Positions 26,058 through 35,083 of a stretch of 64,000 bases of DNA are shown one piece after another. A model generated the notes under the pieces. The model did not search any database. It was not told the DNA's origin and saw only the letters and a list, made by a program, of their open reading frames with translations. The first letter of the stretch is position 1, and the number at the start of each line of letters is the position of its first letter. The stretch is from assembly GCF_958431955.1 (NCBI RefSeq), contig NZ_CAUASN010000005.1, positions 42,691 through 106,690 of the forward strand, in the 5' to 3' direction. Origin of the DNA: an uncultured Adlercreutzia sp. Lineage in GTDB: Bacteria; Actinomycetota; Coriobacteriia; Coriobacteriales; Eggerthellaceae. A program made the position numbers and the translations under genes.

Positions 26058-26900
26058 ATGAGAGCAAGTAAGACGACCGTGGCCGGCCTTGTGTGCGGTC
26101 TTGCCTGCGCGCTGTGCGTGGGGTTGTACGTGGTGGGTGTGCGCGCCGAGGTGGAGGAGGCGCGAGCCGAGGCCCTCGAGCGCTTCGGGGGAGACCAGAT
26201 CGAGGTCTGCGTGGCCCAGCGCGATCTGGCCGCCGGCGAGATAGTGGACGGGGGCGCCGTCGCCACCAAGCTGTGGGTGGCCGACCTGCTGCCCGACGGG
26301 GCCATAACCGATGCCTCCCAGATCGTCGGCCGCCGCCTCGGGTCGAGCGTGATCAAGGGCGAGGTGCTGTGCGAGCAGCGCACGGAGGCCGCCGAATCGG
26401 CGCTGAACGTGCCGACGGGCAAGGCGGCGATCAGCGTGCCCGCGCGGGCGGTGCAGGCGGTGGGCGGCTCCGTGGAGGCCGGCATGCTGGTCGATGTGTA
26501 CGCGACCGGGCCCGTGTCGACGGCGAAGCTCGTCGCGGGGGCGCTCGTGCTGGCCACGAGCGCCTCGGGCGAGGGAGCCTCGGGGACGGCCGAATGGGTG
26601 ACGCTCGCGGTGGATCCGGAGCGCGTGCAGGAGATCGTGGCCGCTGCCCAGAACCTGGAGCTGTACTTCGCCCTTCCGGCGGAAGAGGAGATTCCAGCTG
26701 ACGGGGCAGAGGCCCCTGACGCGGCTGGCGGGGCTGTGCCGGCCGATGGGGCCGAAAAAGCCGATGCTGCCGGTAGGGCCGGGAAGGCCGCCGGGGCGGA
26801 GGCGGCCGGCGGGGATGCGGACGCTGCCTTGGGCGCTGCGCAGGGCGCAGCGGCTCCCGGCGGCGTCCAAGGGTCTTCTGCGGAAGGGGGCGCCCGATGA
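26058..26900 (+). CDS. cpaB: Flp pilus assembly protein CpaB (SAF domain)
   Basis: A 280-residue protein. One N-terminal membrane helix (about residues 8-28) is followed by an SAF-like domain at about 45-125, with VCVAQRDLAAGEIV and DGAITDASQIVGRRL as in CpaB/RcpC. An RcpC-like domain runs to about 210. The tail is low-complexity Ala/Gly/Asp. The start at 26058 follows GGACGGGAG. In Tad systems CpaB sits on the outer face of the membrane and helps pilus assembly. It is first in the cluster and overlaps the next gene by 4 nt. Confidence 0.87.
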   Translation: MRASKTTVAGLVCGLACALCVGLYVVGVRAEVEEARAEALERFGGDQIEVCVAQRDLAAGEIVDGGAVATKLWVADLLPDGAITDASQIVGRRLGSSVIKGEVLCEQRTEAAESALNVPTGKAAISVPARAVQAVGGSVEAGMLVDVYATGPVSTAKLVAGALVLATSASGEGASGTAEWVTLAVDPERVQEIVAAAQNLELYFALPAEEEIPADGAEAPDAAGGAVPADGAEKADAAGRAGKAAGAEAAGGDADAALGAAQGAAAPGGVQGSSAEGGAR

Positions 26901-28264
26901 GCGCGCGGGGTTTGTGGGCGCTGTGCGCCCGTGCGGCCGACCTCGCCGATGCGGCGAGGTGGGGCCTGCCCGCTGCGGCGTTCGAGGACGCGCCGTGGCT
27001 CGAGCGGTACTCGAGCGCCGTGGAGGCGCGGTCGGCCCTGGCGGGCCGCGCCGATGTGGCCGGGGTATGGGTGGCGTCGAGCGATGAGGTGCAGCCGATC
27101 AACCTGGCGGCGGCGCTGAAGAGGGACAACCCCGCCCTGCAGGTCTTCCTCGTGGGGGATGAGGACGCGCCCGACCCCTCCCGCGCCAGCGCCGCCGGAC
27201 TCGACGGGGTGCTCGGGCCGGAGGAGTTCGCCGCCCGCTTCGCGGCGTCCTCCCTCGGAGAGCCCCTGCCGTCGCCGGTTGCCGGGGACGGCCCCGCGCC
27301 CGCGTCGGCGCGGCCCTCTGCGCCCGATGCCTGGTTCGCGTCGGAGGAGGCCGTCGCGGCGTCTCCTGCGGGGGAGCGGGCGTCGGCCCGGGAGGCCGAC
27401 GCCCGGGGACGTGCGGGCTTTCTGCTCACTGTGGCAAGCGGTTCGGGCGGGACGGGCAAGAGCACGGTGAGCGCCCTGCTGGCCCGCCTGGCCGAGCGCC
27501 GCGGCCTGCGCACGGCGCTGCTCGACGGCGATCTCCAATTCGGAGATCTGGGCGAGCTCGCGGGCTCGTGCGAGAGGATCTCGGTGGAACAGGTCGTCTC
27601 GTCGGATGCGGCTTTGGACGAGGTGGACGGCAGGCCCTTCGTGCTGATCGCCGCCCCGCGCGATCTCGAGCGGGCCGAGGCCGTCGTGGGCTTTTTCGAC
27701 GGCGTCGTGTCGGCCCTCACGGCCCGGTTCGACCTCGTGGTGGTGAATACCGGGGGCAGCTGGGGCGAGCTCCATGCGCGGCTCCTCGAGCAGGGGGCGG
27801 CATCGGTGCTGCTCATGGATCAGCGGGCCTCGTCGGTGCGCGCATGCCGCCATGCCCTCGACCTGTGCCTGCGCTGCGGCATCGCGACTGGCTCGTTCCT
27901 GCTGGCGCTGAACCGCTGCGGGCGCCATGCGCCCTTTGGCTCCGCGGACGTGTCGGCCGCGCTGGACGGCGCCCGCGTCGTCGAGCTGGCCGATGGCGGG
28001 CGCGAGGTGGAGGAGTTGCTCGGCGCCGGCTGCACCGATCTGCTCATCGAGTCCGGAAACGGGTTGTGCGGCAGCCTCGACCGGGTGCTCGACGAGCTGC
28101 TCCCCGAAAACGCCGCGGCTCAGCCAGTGGGACGGGAAGACGTCATCGCCCGGCTCGACGTGGCGGGCGCACGAGAGCGGGAGGGCCGGCGCTCGCGCAA
28201 GCGTCGGCCGAAGGGGCGGCGCGAGCGCGCGGGCGAGACGGCCGCCGGCGCCGCGCTCCGATAG
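26897..28264 (+). CDS. tadZ: TadZ/CpaE-like MinD-type ATPase
   Basis: A 455-residue protein with an atypical receiver-like N-terminal half (residues 1-120), a linker and a ParA/MinD fold from about 174. The P-loop GSGGTGKST is at 182-190; the usual MinD signature Lys (KGGxGK) is replaced by Ser. A further motif LLDGDLQFGDLGEL follows. TadZ proteins place the Tad machine at its cellular site and often have degenerate ATPase motifs. The very basic C-tail may bind membrane or nucleic acid. It overlaps cpaB by 4 nt and lies 9 nt before tadA. Confidence 0.87.
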   Translation: MSARGLWALCARAADLADAARWGLPAAAFEDAPWLERYSSAVEARSALAGRADVAGVWVASSDEVQPINLAAALKRDNPALQVFLVGDEDAPDPSRASAAGLDGVLGPEEFAARFAASSLGEPLPSPVAGDGPAPASARPSAPDAWFASEEAVAASPAGERASAREADARGRAGFLLTVASGSGGTGKSTVSALLARLAERRGLRTALLDGDLQFGDLGELAGSCERISVEQVVSSDAALDEVDGRPFVLIAAPRDLERAEAVVGFFDGVVSALTARFDLVVVNTGGSWGELHARLLEQGAASVLLMDQRASSVRACRHALDLCLRCGIATGSFLLALNRCGRHAPFGSADVSAALDGARVVELADGGREVEELLGAGCTDLLIESGNGLCGSLDRVLDELLPENAAAQPVGREDVIARLDVAGAREREGRRSRKRRPKGRRERAGETAAGAALR

Positions 28265-28273
28265 GAGGCTCCC

Positions 28274-29605
28274 ATGGCTTTTCTGGAACGGGTTCAAACG
28301 ATGGAGGAGGGCCGCCGCGCCGCGCGCGACGAGCGCCAGGAGCGGGGCGTCGAGGCGCTCCGGGCGGCGGTGGGCGAGCTGGTCCCCCTCGACCGCATGG
28401 CGGCCCTGGTGGGCGACTCCCCCGAGCGCGCCCGCAACGAGATACGGGCCGCATGCCGCCGAGTCGCGGTACGGGAGCCGTGGAGCTCGCTCGATGCCGG
28501 CTCCTTCCAGCGCCTCGTGGAGACGCTGATCGACACGGTGTTCGGCCTGGGGCCGCTCGACGCCCTCGTGCGCGACGAGTCGGTGACCGAGATCATGGTC
28601 AACGGCACGAGCAGCGTCTTCGTCGAGCGGGAGGGGCGGCTGATGCGAAGCGACGTGGCCTTCGAGAGCGACGAGCAGGTGCGGGCGCTCATCGACCGCA
28701 TCCTCGGTCCTTTGGGCCGCCGCATCGACGAGTCGTCGCCCCTCGTGAGCGCCCGGCTGCCCCAGGGCCACCGCGTGCACGCGGTGGTGCCGCCGCTGGC
28801 CATCGACGGCCCGTGCCTGACCATCCGCTCGTTTGCGCGGCACTCCCTGTCGTTGGCACAGCTGCGGCGGCTCGGCTCCTTCGACGAGTCGGTGGAGCGG
28901 TTCCTCGTATGGGCGGTGCGGGCGCGCAGATCCATGGCGGTGTCCGGCGGCACGGGCAGCGGCAAGACGACGCTGCTCAACGCGCTGTCCCGCCATATCT
29001 CCCACGAGGAGCGCGTCATCACCATCGAGGACGCCGCCGAGCTCAAGTTCGACGAGCACCCCCATGTGGTGAGGCTCGAGGCCCGCGCTGCCAACGCCGA
29101 GGGCACCGGCGAGGTCACTATCCGGGAGCTGGTGGTGAACGCCCTGCGCATGCGGCCCGACCGCATCATCGTGGGGGAGTGCCGGGCCGAGGAGGCCATC
29201 GACATGCTCCAGGCCATGAACACCGGCCACGACGGATCGCTCACCACCCTGCACGCGAACTCGCCGCGCGAGGCGGTGGATCGGCTGGTGACCATGGTGC
29301 GCTTCGGGGTCGATCTGCCCCTCGACGCCATCGAGGCCCAGATCGGGAACGCGTTCGATCTCGTCGTCCAGACCGCCCGCTGCCCCGGCGGCGAGCGGTG
29401 CGTCTCCGAGATAGCCTCCGTCACCTTCGACTTCGACCGCCGGCGGTGCGCGCTCACGACGCTGTACCGGCGCGATGCGGGGCGCGCCTGCGGCCGCTGG
29501 GTCGGCTACCCGCCGTGGGTGGAAGAGCTGGCTTGGAGGGGCATAGCCGAGAAGAAGGAGGTGAAGGGATGGATCCGCTCGTTGGATATGCGGCTGTCGG
29601 CGTAG
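28274..29605 (+). CDS. tadA: TadA/CpaF secretion ATPase
   Basis: A 443-residue type II/IV secretion ATPase that powers Flp pilus assembly. The N-terminal domain contains GLGPLDALVRDESVTEIMVNG, the CpaF hallmark, at about 91-111. Walker A GGTGSGKT is at 225-232 and Walker B-like IIVGECR at 298-304. A His box, TTLHANS, is at 324-330. It would form hexamers under the TadB/TadC platform. It overlaps tadB by 37 nt. Confidence 0.95.
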   Translation: MAFLERVQTMEEGRRAARDERQERGVEALRAAVGELVPLDRMAALVGDSPERARNEIRAACRRVAVREPWSSLDAGSFQRLVETLIDTVFGLGPLDALVRDESVTEIMVNGTSSVFVEREGRLMRSDVAFESDEQVRALIDRILGPLGRRIDESSPLVSARLPQGHRVHAVVPPLAIDGPCLTIRSFARHSLSLAQLRRLGSFDESVERFLVWAVRARRSMAVSGGTGSGKTTLLNALSRHISHEERVITIEDAAELKFDEHPHVVRLEARAANAEGTGEVTIRELVVNALRMRPDRIIVGECRAEEAIDMLQAMNTGHDGSLTTLHANSPREAVDRLVTMVRFGVDLPLDAIEAQIGNAFDLVVQTARCPGGERCVSEIASVTFDFDRRRCALTTLYRRDAGRACGRWVGYPPWVEELAWRGIAEKKEVKGWIRSLDMRLSA

Positions 29606-30546
29606 CGGCCTCGGGTGCCGCCGGGTTCTTGGCCTGCCGCGGCCTGCTCGCCGGCCGGAACCGGCGCCTGCGGGCGGCCGCGCCGATCGAGGGCGCCGGC
29701 CCCGGAGGCGCCCGGTGGCTGCGGCGCCTGGCCAGCCGCGGCGCGGGGCCGCTGCTGCCGCTCGCGTCGGCGCTCCTGCGGAACCGGGCCGTGTCCCGGT
29801 GGGCCGACGGCCTCGTCCGGCTGTGCCGGTCGCGCGGTCTGGCGACGCAGCCGGCCCCCGCGGTCTCCGCCGCGCTGGTTCTCGGCATCGTGGCAGTGGG
29901 CGGCGGGTGGGTTCTGACGGGCTCCCCGGTGTTCGGCGCTGCGCTCGCTGGCTGTGCCGTCGTCGCCGTCGGCGGCCTGTCGCGGGCCGAGGAGGACAGG
30001 TGCCGTGCGGCCCTGAGGGACGAGGTGCCCGATGCGTTGCGCTCGCTGGGCGTGTGCTTCCGCGCCGGGCTGTCCCTCGTGCAGACCCTGCGGCAGACGG
30101 GCACGGAGATGAAGGGGCCCTTGGGCGAGCTGTTCCTCTCGGCGGCTTGCGTGCTCGAGACAGGCGGAACCGCGGGGGAGTCACTGGCGGTGTTCCGCCG
30201 CCGCGCCGACGTTCCCGAGCTTGCGTTCGTGGCGGTGGCGCTCGACGTGCAGCATGCCTGCGGCGGCAGCATAGCGCCCGTGCTCGATGCGGCGCGCGAG
30301 TCGGTGGAGGGGGAGATCGAGCTGGCGCGCTCCCTCAGGGTGCAAACGGCCCAGGCGAAGCTGTCGGCCCGCATCGTCACGGCGATGCCCTTCATCCTTG
30401 TGGCGCTCTTCTCGCTGATGAGCCCAGGCTTTTTAGCCCCGTTCGTGGAGAGCGTCCCGGGCATGGTCCTGCTGGCCATGGCGCTTGCCATGCAGGTCGC
30501 CGGCATCGTCGCGGTGCGTCGTTTGCTCGACGTGGACGGGAGGTGA
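29569..30546 (+). CDS. tadB: TadB-like pilus platform protein
   Basis: A 325-residue protein with an N-terminal helix, two helices near residues 105-145, a T2SSF domain at about 155-280 (LRDEVPDALRSLGVCFRAGLSL) and two C-terminal helices near 270-320. This is the GspF-type layout of TadB. The start at 29569 follows GAAGGAGG and lies inside the end of tadA. Longer open frames through this region are read in other frames of tadZ and tadA. It forms the membrane platform with TadC. Confidence 0.88.
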   Translation: MDPLVGYAAVGVAASGAAGFLACRGLLAGRNRRLRAAAPIEGAGPGGARWLRRLASRGAGPLLPLASALLRNRAVSRWADGLVRLCRSRGLATQPAPAVSAALVLGIVAVGGGWVLTGSPVFGAALAGCAVVAVGGLSRAEEDRCRAALRDEVPDALRSLGVCFRAGLSLVQTLRQTGTEMKGPLGELFLSAACVLETGGTAGESLAVFRRRADVPELAFVAVALDVQHACGGSIAPVLDAARESVEGEIELARSLRVQTAQAKLSARIVTAMPFILVALFSLMSPGFLAPFVESVPGMVLLAMALAMQVAGIVAVRRLLDVDGR

Positions 30547-30551
30547 GGAAA

Positions 30552-31493
30552 ATGGGATGGCTGAATATGGCCCTCGTGGGCGCCGCGATGGTCCTCGCCG
30601 GAGCGGCGGGCTGGCTCTCGCAGCGGGCCGCGGGCGCGTGGAGACGGCGGATGCGCCATCGCAGGGCCGTCTGCGGTCGCGACGGACCCACGTCCTCGGG
30701 CGCGGGCGCGGAGCGGCATTCCGCCCTGGACGAGCGCCTGATCGCCTACGGCGTCGGCGTGTCCCGAAAGCTGCACAGCTCCCTCGCGCGGCGGTGGGCG
30801 CCGGCATGGCTGGCGAAGCGCCCCTGGGTCGCGGCGAGGGCGTCGACGGCGGGCTTGGGGGGCCGCCTCGATGACGGCGGCTTCTGGGAGGCCCGCCTGA
30901 GGCTCGCCGCAGGCGGGGGCGCCGCGGGCCTTCTCGTCGGCGCGGTCTTCTCGACGGAGCTCGGCTGCTGCCTCGCCGTCCTCGGCGCGGCCCTCGGATG
31001 GCGGGCGCTGCCCTGGGCGATCGCGCAGCGGACGCGCCGGCGCGCCGAGGCGATGGAGCGGGATCTGTCCGAGATGCTCGACGTGGTGGCCCTCGGCATG
31101 AGGAGCGGCATGTCCTTCGACCGCAGCCTCGAGCTGTACACGGGCTATTTCCGCACGATGCTCGCGGAATCGTTCGCGCGCGCCCAGCGGCAGTGGACGT
31201 GCGGCCTCGCCTCCCGGGACGAGGCGCTGCGTGCCGTGGCGGCCTCCTATGCGTCCCCGCTTCTCGAGCGGGTGGTGGAGAACGTGATCCGCTCGCTGCG
31301 GTTCGGCGCGACGCTGGCCGACAACCTGGAGGACGCGGCGCGGGAGGCCCGCAGCGGCTACAAGGCTCGCAAGCAGGAGCAGGTGGCGAAGGCGCCGGTG
31401 AAGATGATGGTGCCGACAGGCGTTCTCATCCTGCCCGCCATGCTCATGCTCGTGCTGGGGCCGGTGCTGCTGGAGCTGGCGGGGGGATTGTGA
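30552..31493 (+). CDS. tadC: TadC-like pilus platform protein
   Basis: A 313-residue protein. It has a first helix at about residues 3-22, two helices near 115-155, a T2SSF domain with RDLSEMLDVVALGMRSGMSFDRSLEL near 165-195, and C-terminal helices around 285-310. It is the second GspF-type subunit, paired with TadB 5 nt upstream. The start follows GGGAGGTGAGG. Confidence 0.88.
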   Translation: MGWLNMALVGAAMVLAGAAGWLSQRAAGAWRRRMRHRRAVCGRDGPTSSGAGAERHSALDERLIAYGVGVSRKLHSSLARRWAPAWLAKRPWVAARASTAGLGGRLDDGGFWEARLRLAAGGGAAGLLVGAVFSTELGCCLAVLGAALGWRALPWAIAQRTRRRAEAMERDLSEMLDVVALGMRSGMSFDRSLELYTGYFRTMLAESFARAQRQWTCGLASRDEALRAVAASYASPLLERVVENVIRSLRFGATLADNLEDAAREARSGYKARKQEQVAKAPVKMMVPTGVLILPAMLMLVLGPVLLELAGGL

Positions 31494-31541
31494 TGGGCGG
31501 TGCCGGGATGCAAGGAAAGAACTCTGGAAAGGAGCTTGGTT

Positions 31542-31784
31542 ATGGAGAAGATGAAAGCCGCGCGCCGGTGGGCCGGCAGGGCAACGGCGGAGATCGACGC
31601 GCGCACGCGGATGCTCTGCGCGAGGATGCACGCGAAGACGGGGGAGGTGCGGGGGCAGGGGACGACCGAGTACGCCATCCTGGTCGGCGTGCTCGTGGTG
31701 ATCGCCATTCTGGCCATCACCCTGTTTCGCCCGAAGCTACAGGAGCTGTGGGACGCCATCGCCAACGGCATCAACGGCCTCTAG
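31542..31784 (+). CDS. flp: Flp-type class III pilin precursor
   Basis: An 80-residue prepilin. A long basic leader of 38 residues ends in G38, followed by the mature start QGTTEYAILVGVLVVIAI. The Glu at mature position 5 and the hydrophobic stretch are those required for prepilin processing and pilus packing. The mature protein is about 42 residues. The start at 31542 follows AAAGGAG. It is expected to be the main pilin. No prepilin peptidase gene is in the window. Confidence 0.9.
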   Translation: MEKMKAARRWAGRATAEIDARTRMLCARMHAKTGEVRGQGTTEYAILVGVLVVIAILAITLFRPKLQELWDAIANGINGL

Positions 31785-31972
31785 CGGACGACCGGGGGCA
31801 GGGCACCGTGGAGTACGCCATCGTCACGGCCGGGGTGCTCTGCGTGGTCGTCGCCCTCGGGGCGCTGTGGAGGGGGCTGTCGTCGGGCATGTTCGTCGAT
31901 CATGCCCTGCTGTCGGCCTCCCACCACCTCCAAGGCGCCTTGGGATGGGCCTTCGACATTTTCAGCTACTAG
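31748..31972 (+). CDS. Second pilin-like small protein (start uncertain)
   Basis: This frame encodes a second class III pilin signature, G-QGTVEYAIVTAGVLCVVV, followed by about 35 residues with three His. The signature starts right after the stop of the first pilin. The only usable start is a GTG at 31748 inside flp, giving 74 residues and a short basic leader; AGGAG lies only 2 nt upstream of it, which is too close for normal initiation. It may depend on coupling to flp translation, or be expressed by frameshifting. The reading frame is well conserved in character, so a real minor pilin is likely. Confidence 0.6.
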   Translation: MGRHRQRHQRPLADDRGQGTVEYAIVTAGVLCVVVALGALWRGLSSGMFVDHALLSASHHLQGALGWAFDIFSY

Positions 31973-32006
31973 GAAAGACGGCGGGGCAACGCGAGGAGGA
32001 TCGGAG

Positions 32007-32525
32007 ATGAGAGGGAAGACCGGGCGGAATGCGAGAGGGGATGGCGGCCAGGCTACGGTGGAGGCGGCCTTCGCCCTGCCGGTGCTGTTCCTCCTCGTAC
32101 TGCTGCTGGTGCAGCCGGGCATCGTGCTCTACGACCGTATGGTCATGGCCTCGGCTGCCGCCGAGGGATGCCGGCTGCTGGCGACGGGAGGGGAAGACGA
32201 CGCGACATGCGTCGCGCTGGTCAAGCGGCACCTCGGGGCCGTCCCACAGCAGGACAACTTCCACGTGCACAGCTCGGGTTGCACCTGGGAGGTGGTGTGC
32301 GAGGGCGGTGGCGCAGACGCGCTCTCGCGGGTAACCGTGCGGACGGAGGTGAGGCCGCTGCCGCTGCTGGATTTGGGGGCGACACTGCTCGGCCTTGTGA
32401 ACGAGCGGGGGAATCTGGAGGTGGAAGTCGCCGTGGAGACGCCCACGAGGGCGGAATGGGCCCAGCGGTCGCTCGAAGGGGCGACCCCGAACGAGAAAGC
32501 AGGTGAGTGGTGCGATGGGAATTGA
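32007..32525 (+). CDS. TadE-like pseudopilin
   Basis: A 172-residue protein. A short basic leader ends in GG, followed by QATVEAAFALPVLFLLVLLLV, the TadE prepilin-like motif with Glu at mature position 5. An extracytoplasmic domain with three or four Cys follows. TadE proteins are processed like pilins and help pilus assembly or anchoring. The start follows GAGGAGG. It overlaps the next gene by 11 nt. Confidence 0.87.
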   Translation: MRGKTGRNARGDGGQATVEAAFALPVLFLLVLLLVQPGIVLYDRMVMASAAAEGCRLLATGGEDDATCVALVKRHLGAVPQQDNFHVHSSGCTWEVVCEGGGADALSRVTVRTEVRPLPLLDLGATLLGLVNERGNLEVEVAVETPTRAEWAQRSLEGATPNEKAGEWCDGN

Positions 32526-34623
32526 TCGGCTGGTAAGGGACGAGGAGGGCTTCACCACGGCCGGCATGGCCGTCGCCCTCCTCGTGTCACTCGCGCTGCT
32601 TTTCTCGGCCGCCCAGGTGTACCGGGTGAACACGCTGGCCTCCGAGGTGCAGGATGTGGCGGACGCGGCCGCCCTGGCTGCGGAGAACCAGGTGGCGGAG
32701 TTCATGGTGGCCGTGAGGGTGGTCGACGGGGCCGTGCTCTCCATGACGCTGCTCGGGGCGGCCTCCTACGGGCTGGGCGTGGTGGCCCTCTGCGCGCCCC
32801 CGGCCGCCGAGCTGGGAGCCCAGCTCGTCTCGACGGGGCAAAAGGTGCTCGACGCGCGCGACGCCCTGGCCGAGCGCGCCGCCGCGTCGCTCAACGCCCT
32901 GCAGAAGGCCCTCCCCTTCATGGCCTGCGCCAGCGCCGCCGCCGTGGCCCATGCCAACAGCGCCTCGCGCGGGTGCGACTACGCCGCCATGGCCCTTCTG
33001 CTACCCGCCGAGGGGGAGGCGGTGGCGGTGGGGGCCAATGCCGCCGAGCGTGATATGGAGGAGGGGGTCCGGAACGGAGAGGAGGCGCTCGCCGATGCGG
33101 CGCAGCGGGCCGAGGATGCCGTGCAGGCGGCCGACGAGGCCAAGGAGCGCGGGTTTTTGCGCGACTGCGGGGATGCCCCGGGCTACTGCATGTACGAGCG
33201 CGCGGGCCATCTGGCGGGGCTCTCGGGCGCGGACAACCCGCTCTACGAGTCGGCGGAGGCCTGGTCGTTCTCGGTCGCGCTCGACCGCGCGTGGTCCTAC
33301 TACCGCGCCCGCCTGGGCATCGAGGCCCCGGAGGGCCCGTCGGCGCAGGAAGGCGCTCGATCGGCCTTGCGCCGCCTGTTCTACCGCTACGCGGTGGCCG
33401 AGCTGCGCCAGGCGCGCGAGCGGTCGGCGGCGAGCGGTGTCGTGTCCTTTCCCCGCCTGCCTCGGAACACCGAGCAGATGCGCGCCACCTCCTTGTACAC
33501 CGACCCCTCCTTTCCCATCACCGTCGAGGAGAGCGTGGCCGTGATGCACGCCTGGGAGGGATGCCCCGACGCGGGCCTCGTCGAGTCCTACGGATCGGTG
33601 CGCACGCTCGAAGCCGGCGGCTTCGAGGAATGCCCCTCCTGCCGCTTCACGGCCTCGTCCCTCGGCAGCGTGGCCTCGGCGTCCACGGCCATCGACAACG
33701 GCTTCGAGTACCACTACGACGCCGTAGCCCAGGCGGCCGACGATTACGAGCGCGCTCGGCGGGAGGCCGAGCCTCTGGCGGAGGCCGTGCGCGAGGAGGC
33801 CCAAGGGCTGCTCGACACGGTGATGGGGGCGCTGCGCGGGGCATCGTCCATGCGCATCGATGCCCAGCCGCCGGGCTCGGCCGGGTGCATCGCCCTCGTG
33901 GCCGCGTCGGGAGCAGACTCCGCGGGGGCGTTTTCCCATTCGTTCGCGGGCGGCGGCAGCGCTTTGGGGACGCGGGCGGCCGTGGCGGCGGCCACCCTCA
34001 TCGAGGACGGGGACGAGGAGGCATCGGTTGTGGGGGATCTCCTCGACGGTCTGGATGCCGACGGGTCGGCCGCCGTCGGCGCGGCCCGCATCGTGCTCGA
34101 CTGCTGGTCGGGCCTGCTTGGCGCCTACGGCTCCGGGCAGGAGGCGCTGATCGACGGGGTCGGATCGGCGCTCGACTCCCTGCCGCTTGTCGGGGCCGCA
34201 GGATTGGGGGCATGGGCTGCCGGGGCCCTCCGCGATAGCCTGGCGGCCGTCGGCCTCGAGCCGGCGAACTTGGCGCCGCTTAAGCCGGTTCTGGCCGGAA
34301 CGGGTGCGGTGGCCCGCGCCGATGGGGGCGACTTCGCGGTCCGCTATCTCGCGGTGCGCGAGGAGATGCTCGCGGAGGCCCCCTCGTCGGGCAACGTGTT
34401 CGGCGCTCTCGCCGACCGCATCGAGCGCGAGGCCTTCGATCGCCTGGACGGCTTCGAGATAGAGATCGCCTGCGTAGAGCTGCCGGTAGTCGACCTGGAG
34501 CTGCCTATCACGGTGACGCTGCCCCCGTCGGTCACCGAGGGGGCCCGCGGAATCGTCGATCGCGCGATGGAGGCGGTACGCGCCGCTGCCGGCGCGGCGG
34601 GACTGGACTCGTCATGGGAGTGA
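32515..34623 (+). CDS. TadG-like large pilus-associated protein
   Basis: A 702-residue protein. The N-terminus has a single helix (about residues 14-34) preceded by EEGFTTAGMAV, then VQDVADAAALAAENQV, the Tad_G N-terminal pattern. The remaining 650 residues are an extracytoplasmic Ala/Glu-rich region with predicted coiled coils and no recognised domain. The ATG at 32515 follows AGGTGA by 8 nt; a GTG at 32503 would add four residues. It may be an adhesin or tip component. It overlaps the next TadE-like gene by 10 nt. Confidence 0.75.
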   Translation: MGIDRLVRDEEGFTTAGMAVALLVSLALLFSAAQVYRVNTLASEVQDVADAAALAAENQVAEFMVAVRVVDGAVLSMTLLGAASYGLGVVALCAPPAAELGAQLVSTGQKVLDARDALAERAAASLNALQKALPFMACASAAAVAHANSASRGCDYAAMALLLPAEGEAVAVGANAAERDMEEGVRNGEEALADAAQRAEDAVQAADEAKERGFLRDCGDAPGYCMYERAGHLAGLSGADNPLYESAEAWSFSVALDRAWSYYRARLGIEAPEGPSAQEGARSALRRLFYRYAVAELRQARERSAASGVVSFPRLPRNTEQMRATSLYTDPSFPITVEESVAVMHAWEGCPDAGLVESYGSVRTLEAGGFEECPSCRFTASSLGSVASASTAIDNGFEYHYDAVAQAADDYERARREAEPLAEAVREEAQGLLDTVMGALRGASSMRIDAQPPGSAGCIALVAASGADSAGAFSHSFAGGGSALGTRAAVAAATLIEDGDEEASVVGDLLDGLDADGSAAVGAARIVLDCWSGLLGAYGSGQEALIDGVGSALDSLPLVGAAGLGAWAAGALRDSLAAVGLEPANLAPLKPVLAGTGAVARADGGDFAVRYLAVREEMLAEAPSSGNVFGALADRIEREAFDRLDGFEIEIACVELPVVDLELPITVTLPPSVTEGARGIVDRAMEAVRAAAGAAGLDSSWE

Positions 34624-35069
34624 GGGCCGCCCGCGCCCGCCTGGCGGGGCGCGGGGAGGCGGGGCAGGCGACCGTGGAGCTCGCCGTGGCGCTGCCCGTC
34701 GTCATCATCGTGGCCGTTGTGGTGGTGAACGCCCTGACGTTCTTCGGGACGTGCGCGGCCTTCGACCGCGTGGCGCGTCAGACGGTGTGCGCCGAGGCGA
34801 GCGCCCCGGGCGCCGGGGAAGACGTCGGGACGACGGTCGCGCGCGTGGAGGGGCGGCTCGAGGAGGCCTTCGCCGCCTCCAACGTGACGGTGGCGGTGCG
34901 CGCGGAGGGCGCGCCGGCGGGGCTCGTGCGGTTCACGGCGCGCATCGAGTACCACCCGACGCTCTTCGGGCTCGGCATGCGCACCGAGGTGCTCGGCGTG
35001 GCGCTGCCCTCCCTGGCCCACGAGGTGGATATGGCGGTGGACGTGTACCGCCCGGGAATGCTCTTTTGA
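34614..35069 (+). CDS. TadE-like pseudopilin
   Basis: A 151-residue protein. A basic leader ends EAG, then QATVELAVALPVVIIVAVVVV gives the TadE motif with Glu at mature position 5. A compact extracytoplasmic domain of about 110 residues with two Cys follows. It is related in layout to the TadE-like gene at 32007. Two different TadE-type subunits plus a TadG-like protein are usual in Tad loci. It overlaps the preceding gene by 10 nt. Confidence 0.87.
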   Translation: MGVRAARARLAGRGEAGQATVELAVALPVVIIVAVVVVNALTFFGTCAAFDRVARQTVCAEASAPGAGEDVGTTVARVEGRLEEAFAASNVTVAVRAEGAPAGLVRFTARIEYHPTLFGLGMRTEVLGVALPSLAHEVDMAVDVYRPGMLF

Positions 35070-35083
35070 GGAAGGAGGCTGGT

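Noticed and set aside
26000..30184. A 1394-codon open frame on the minus strand across the Tad genes, and similar long antisense frames elsewhere
   Set aside because: These are by-products of high GC with strong third-position bias. They oppose genes with clear family motifs and show low-complexity Arg/Ala/Pro/His-rich translations without domains.
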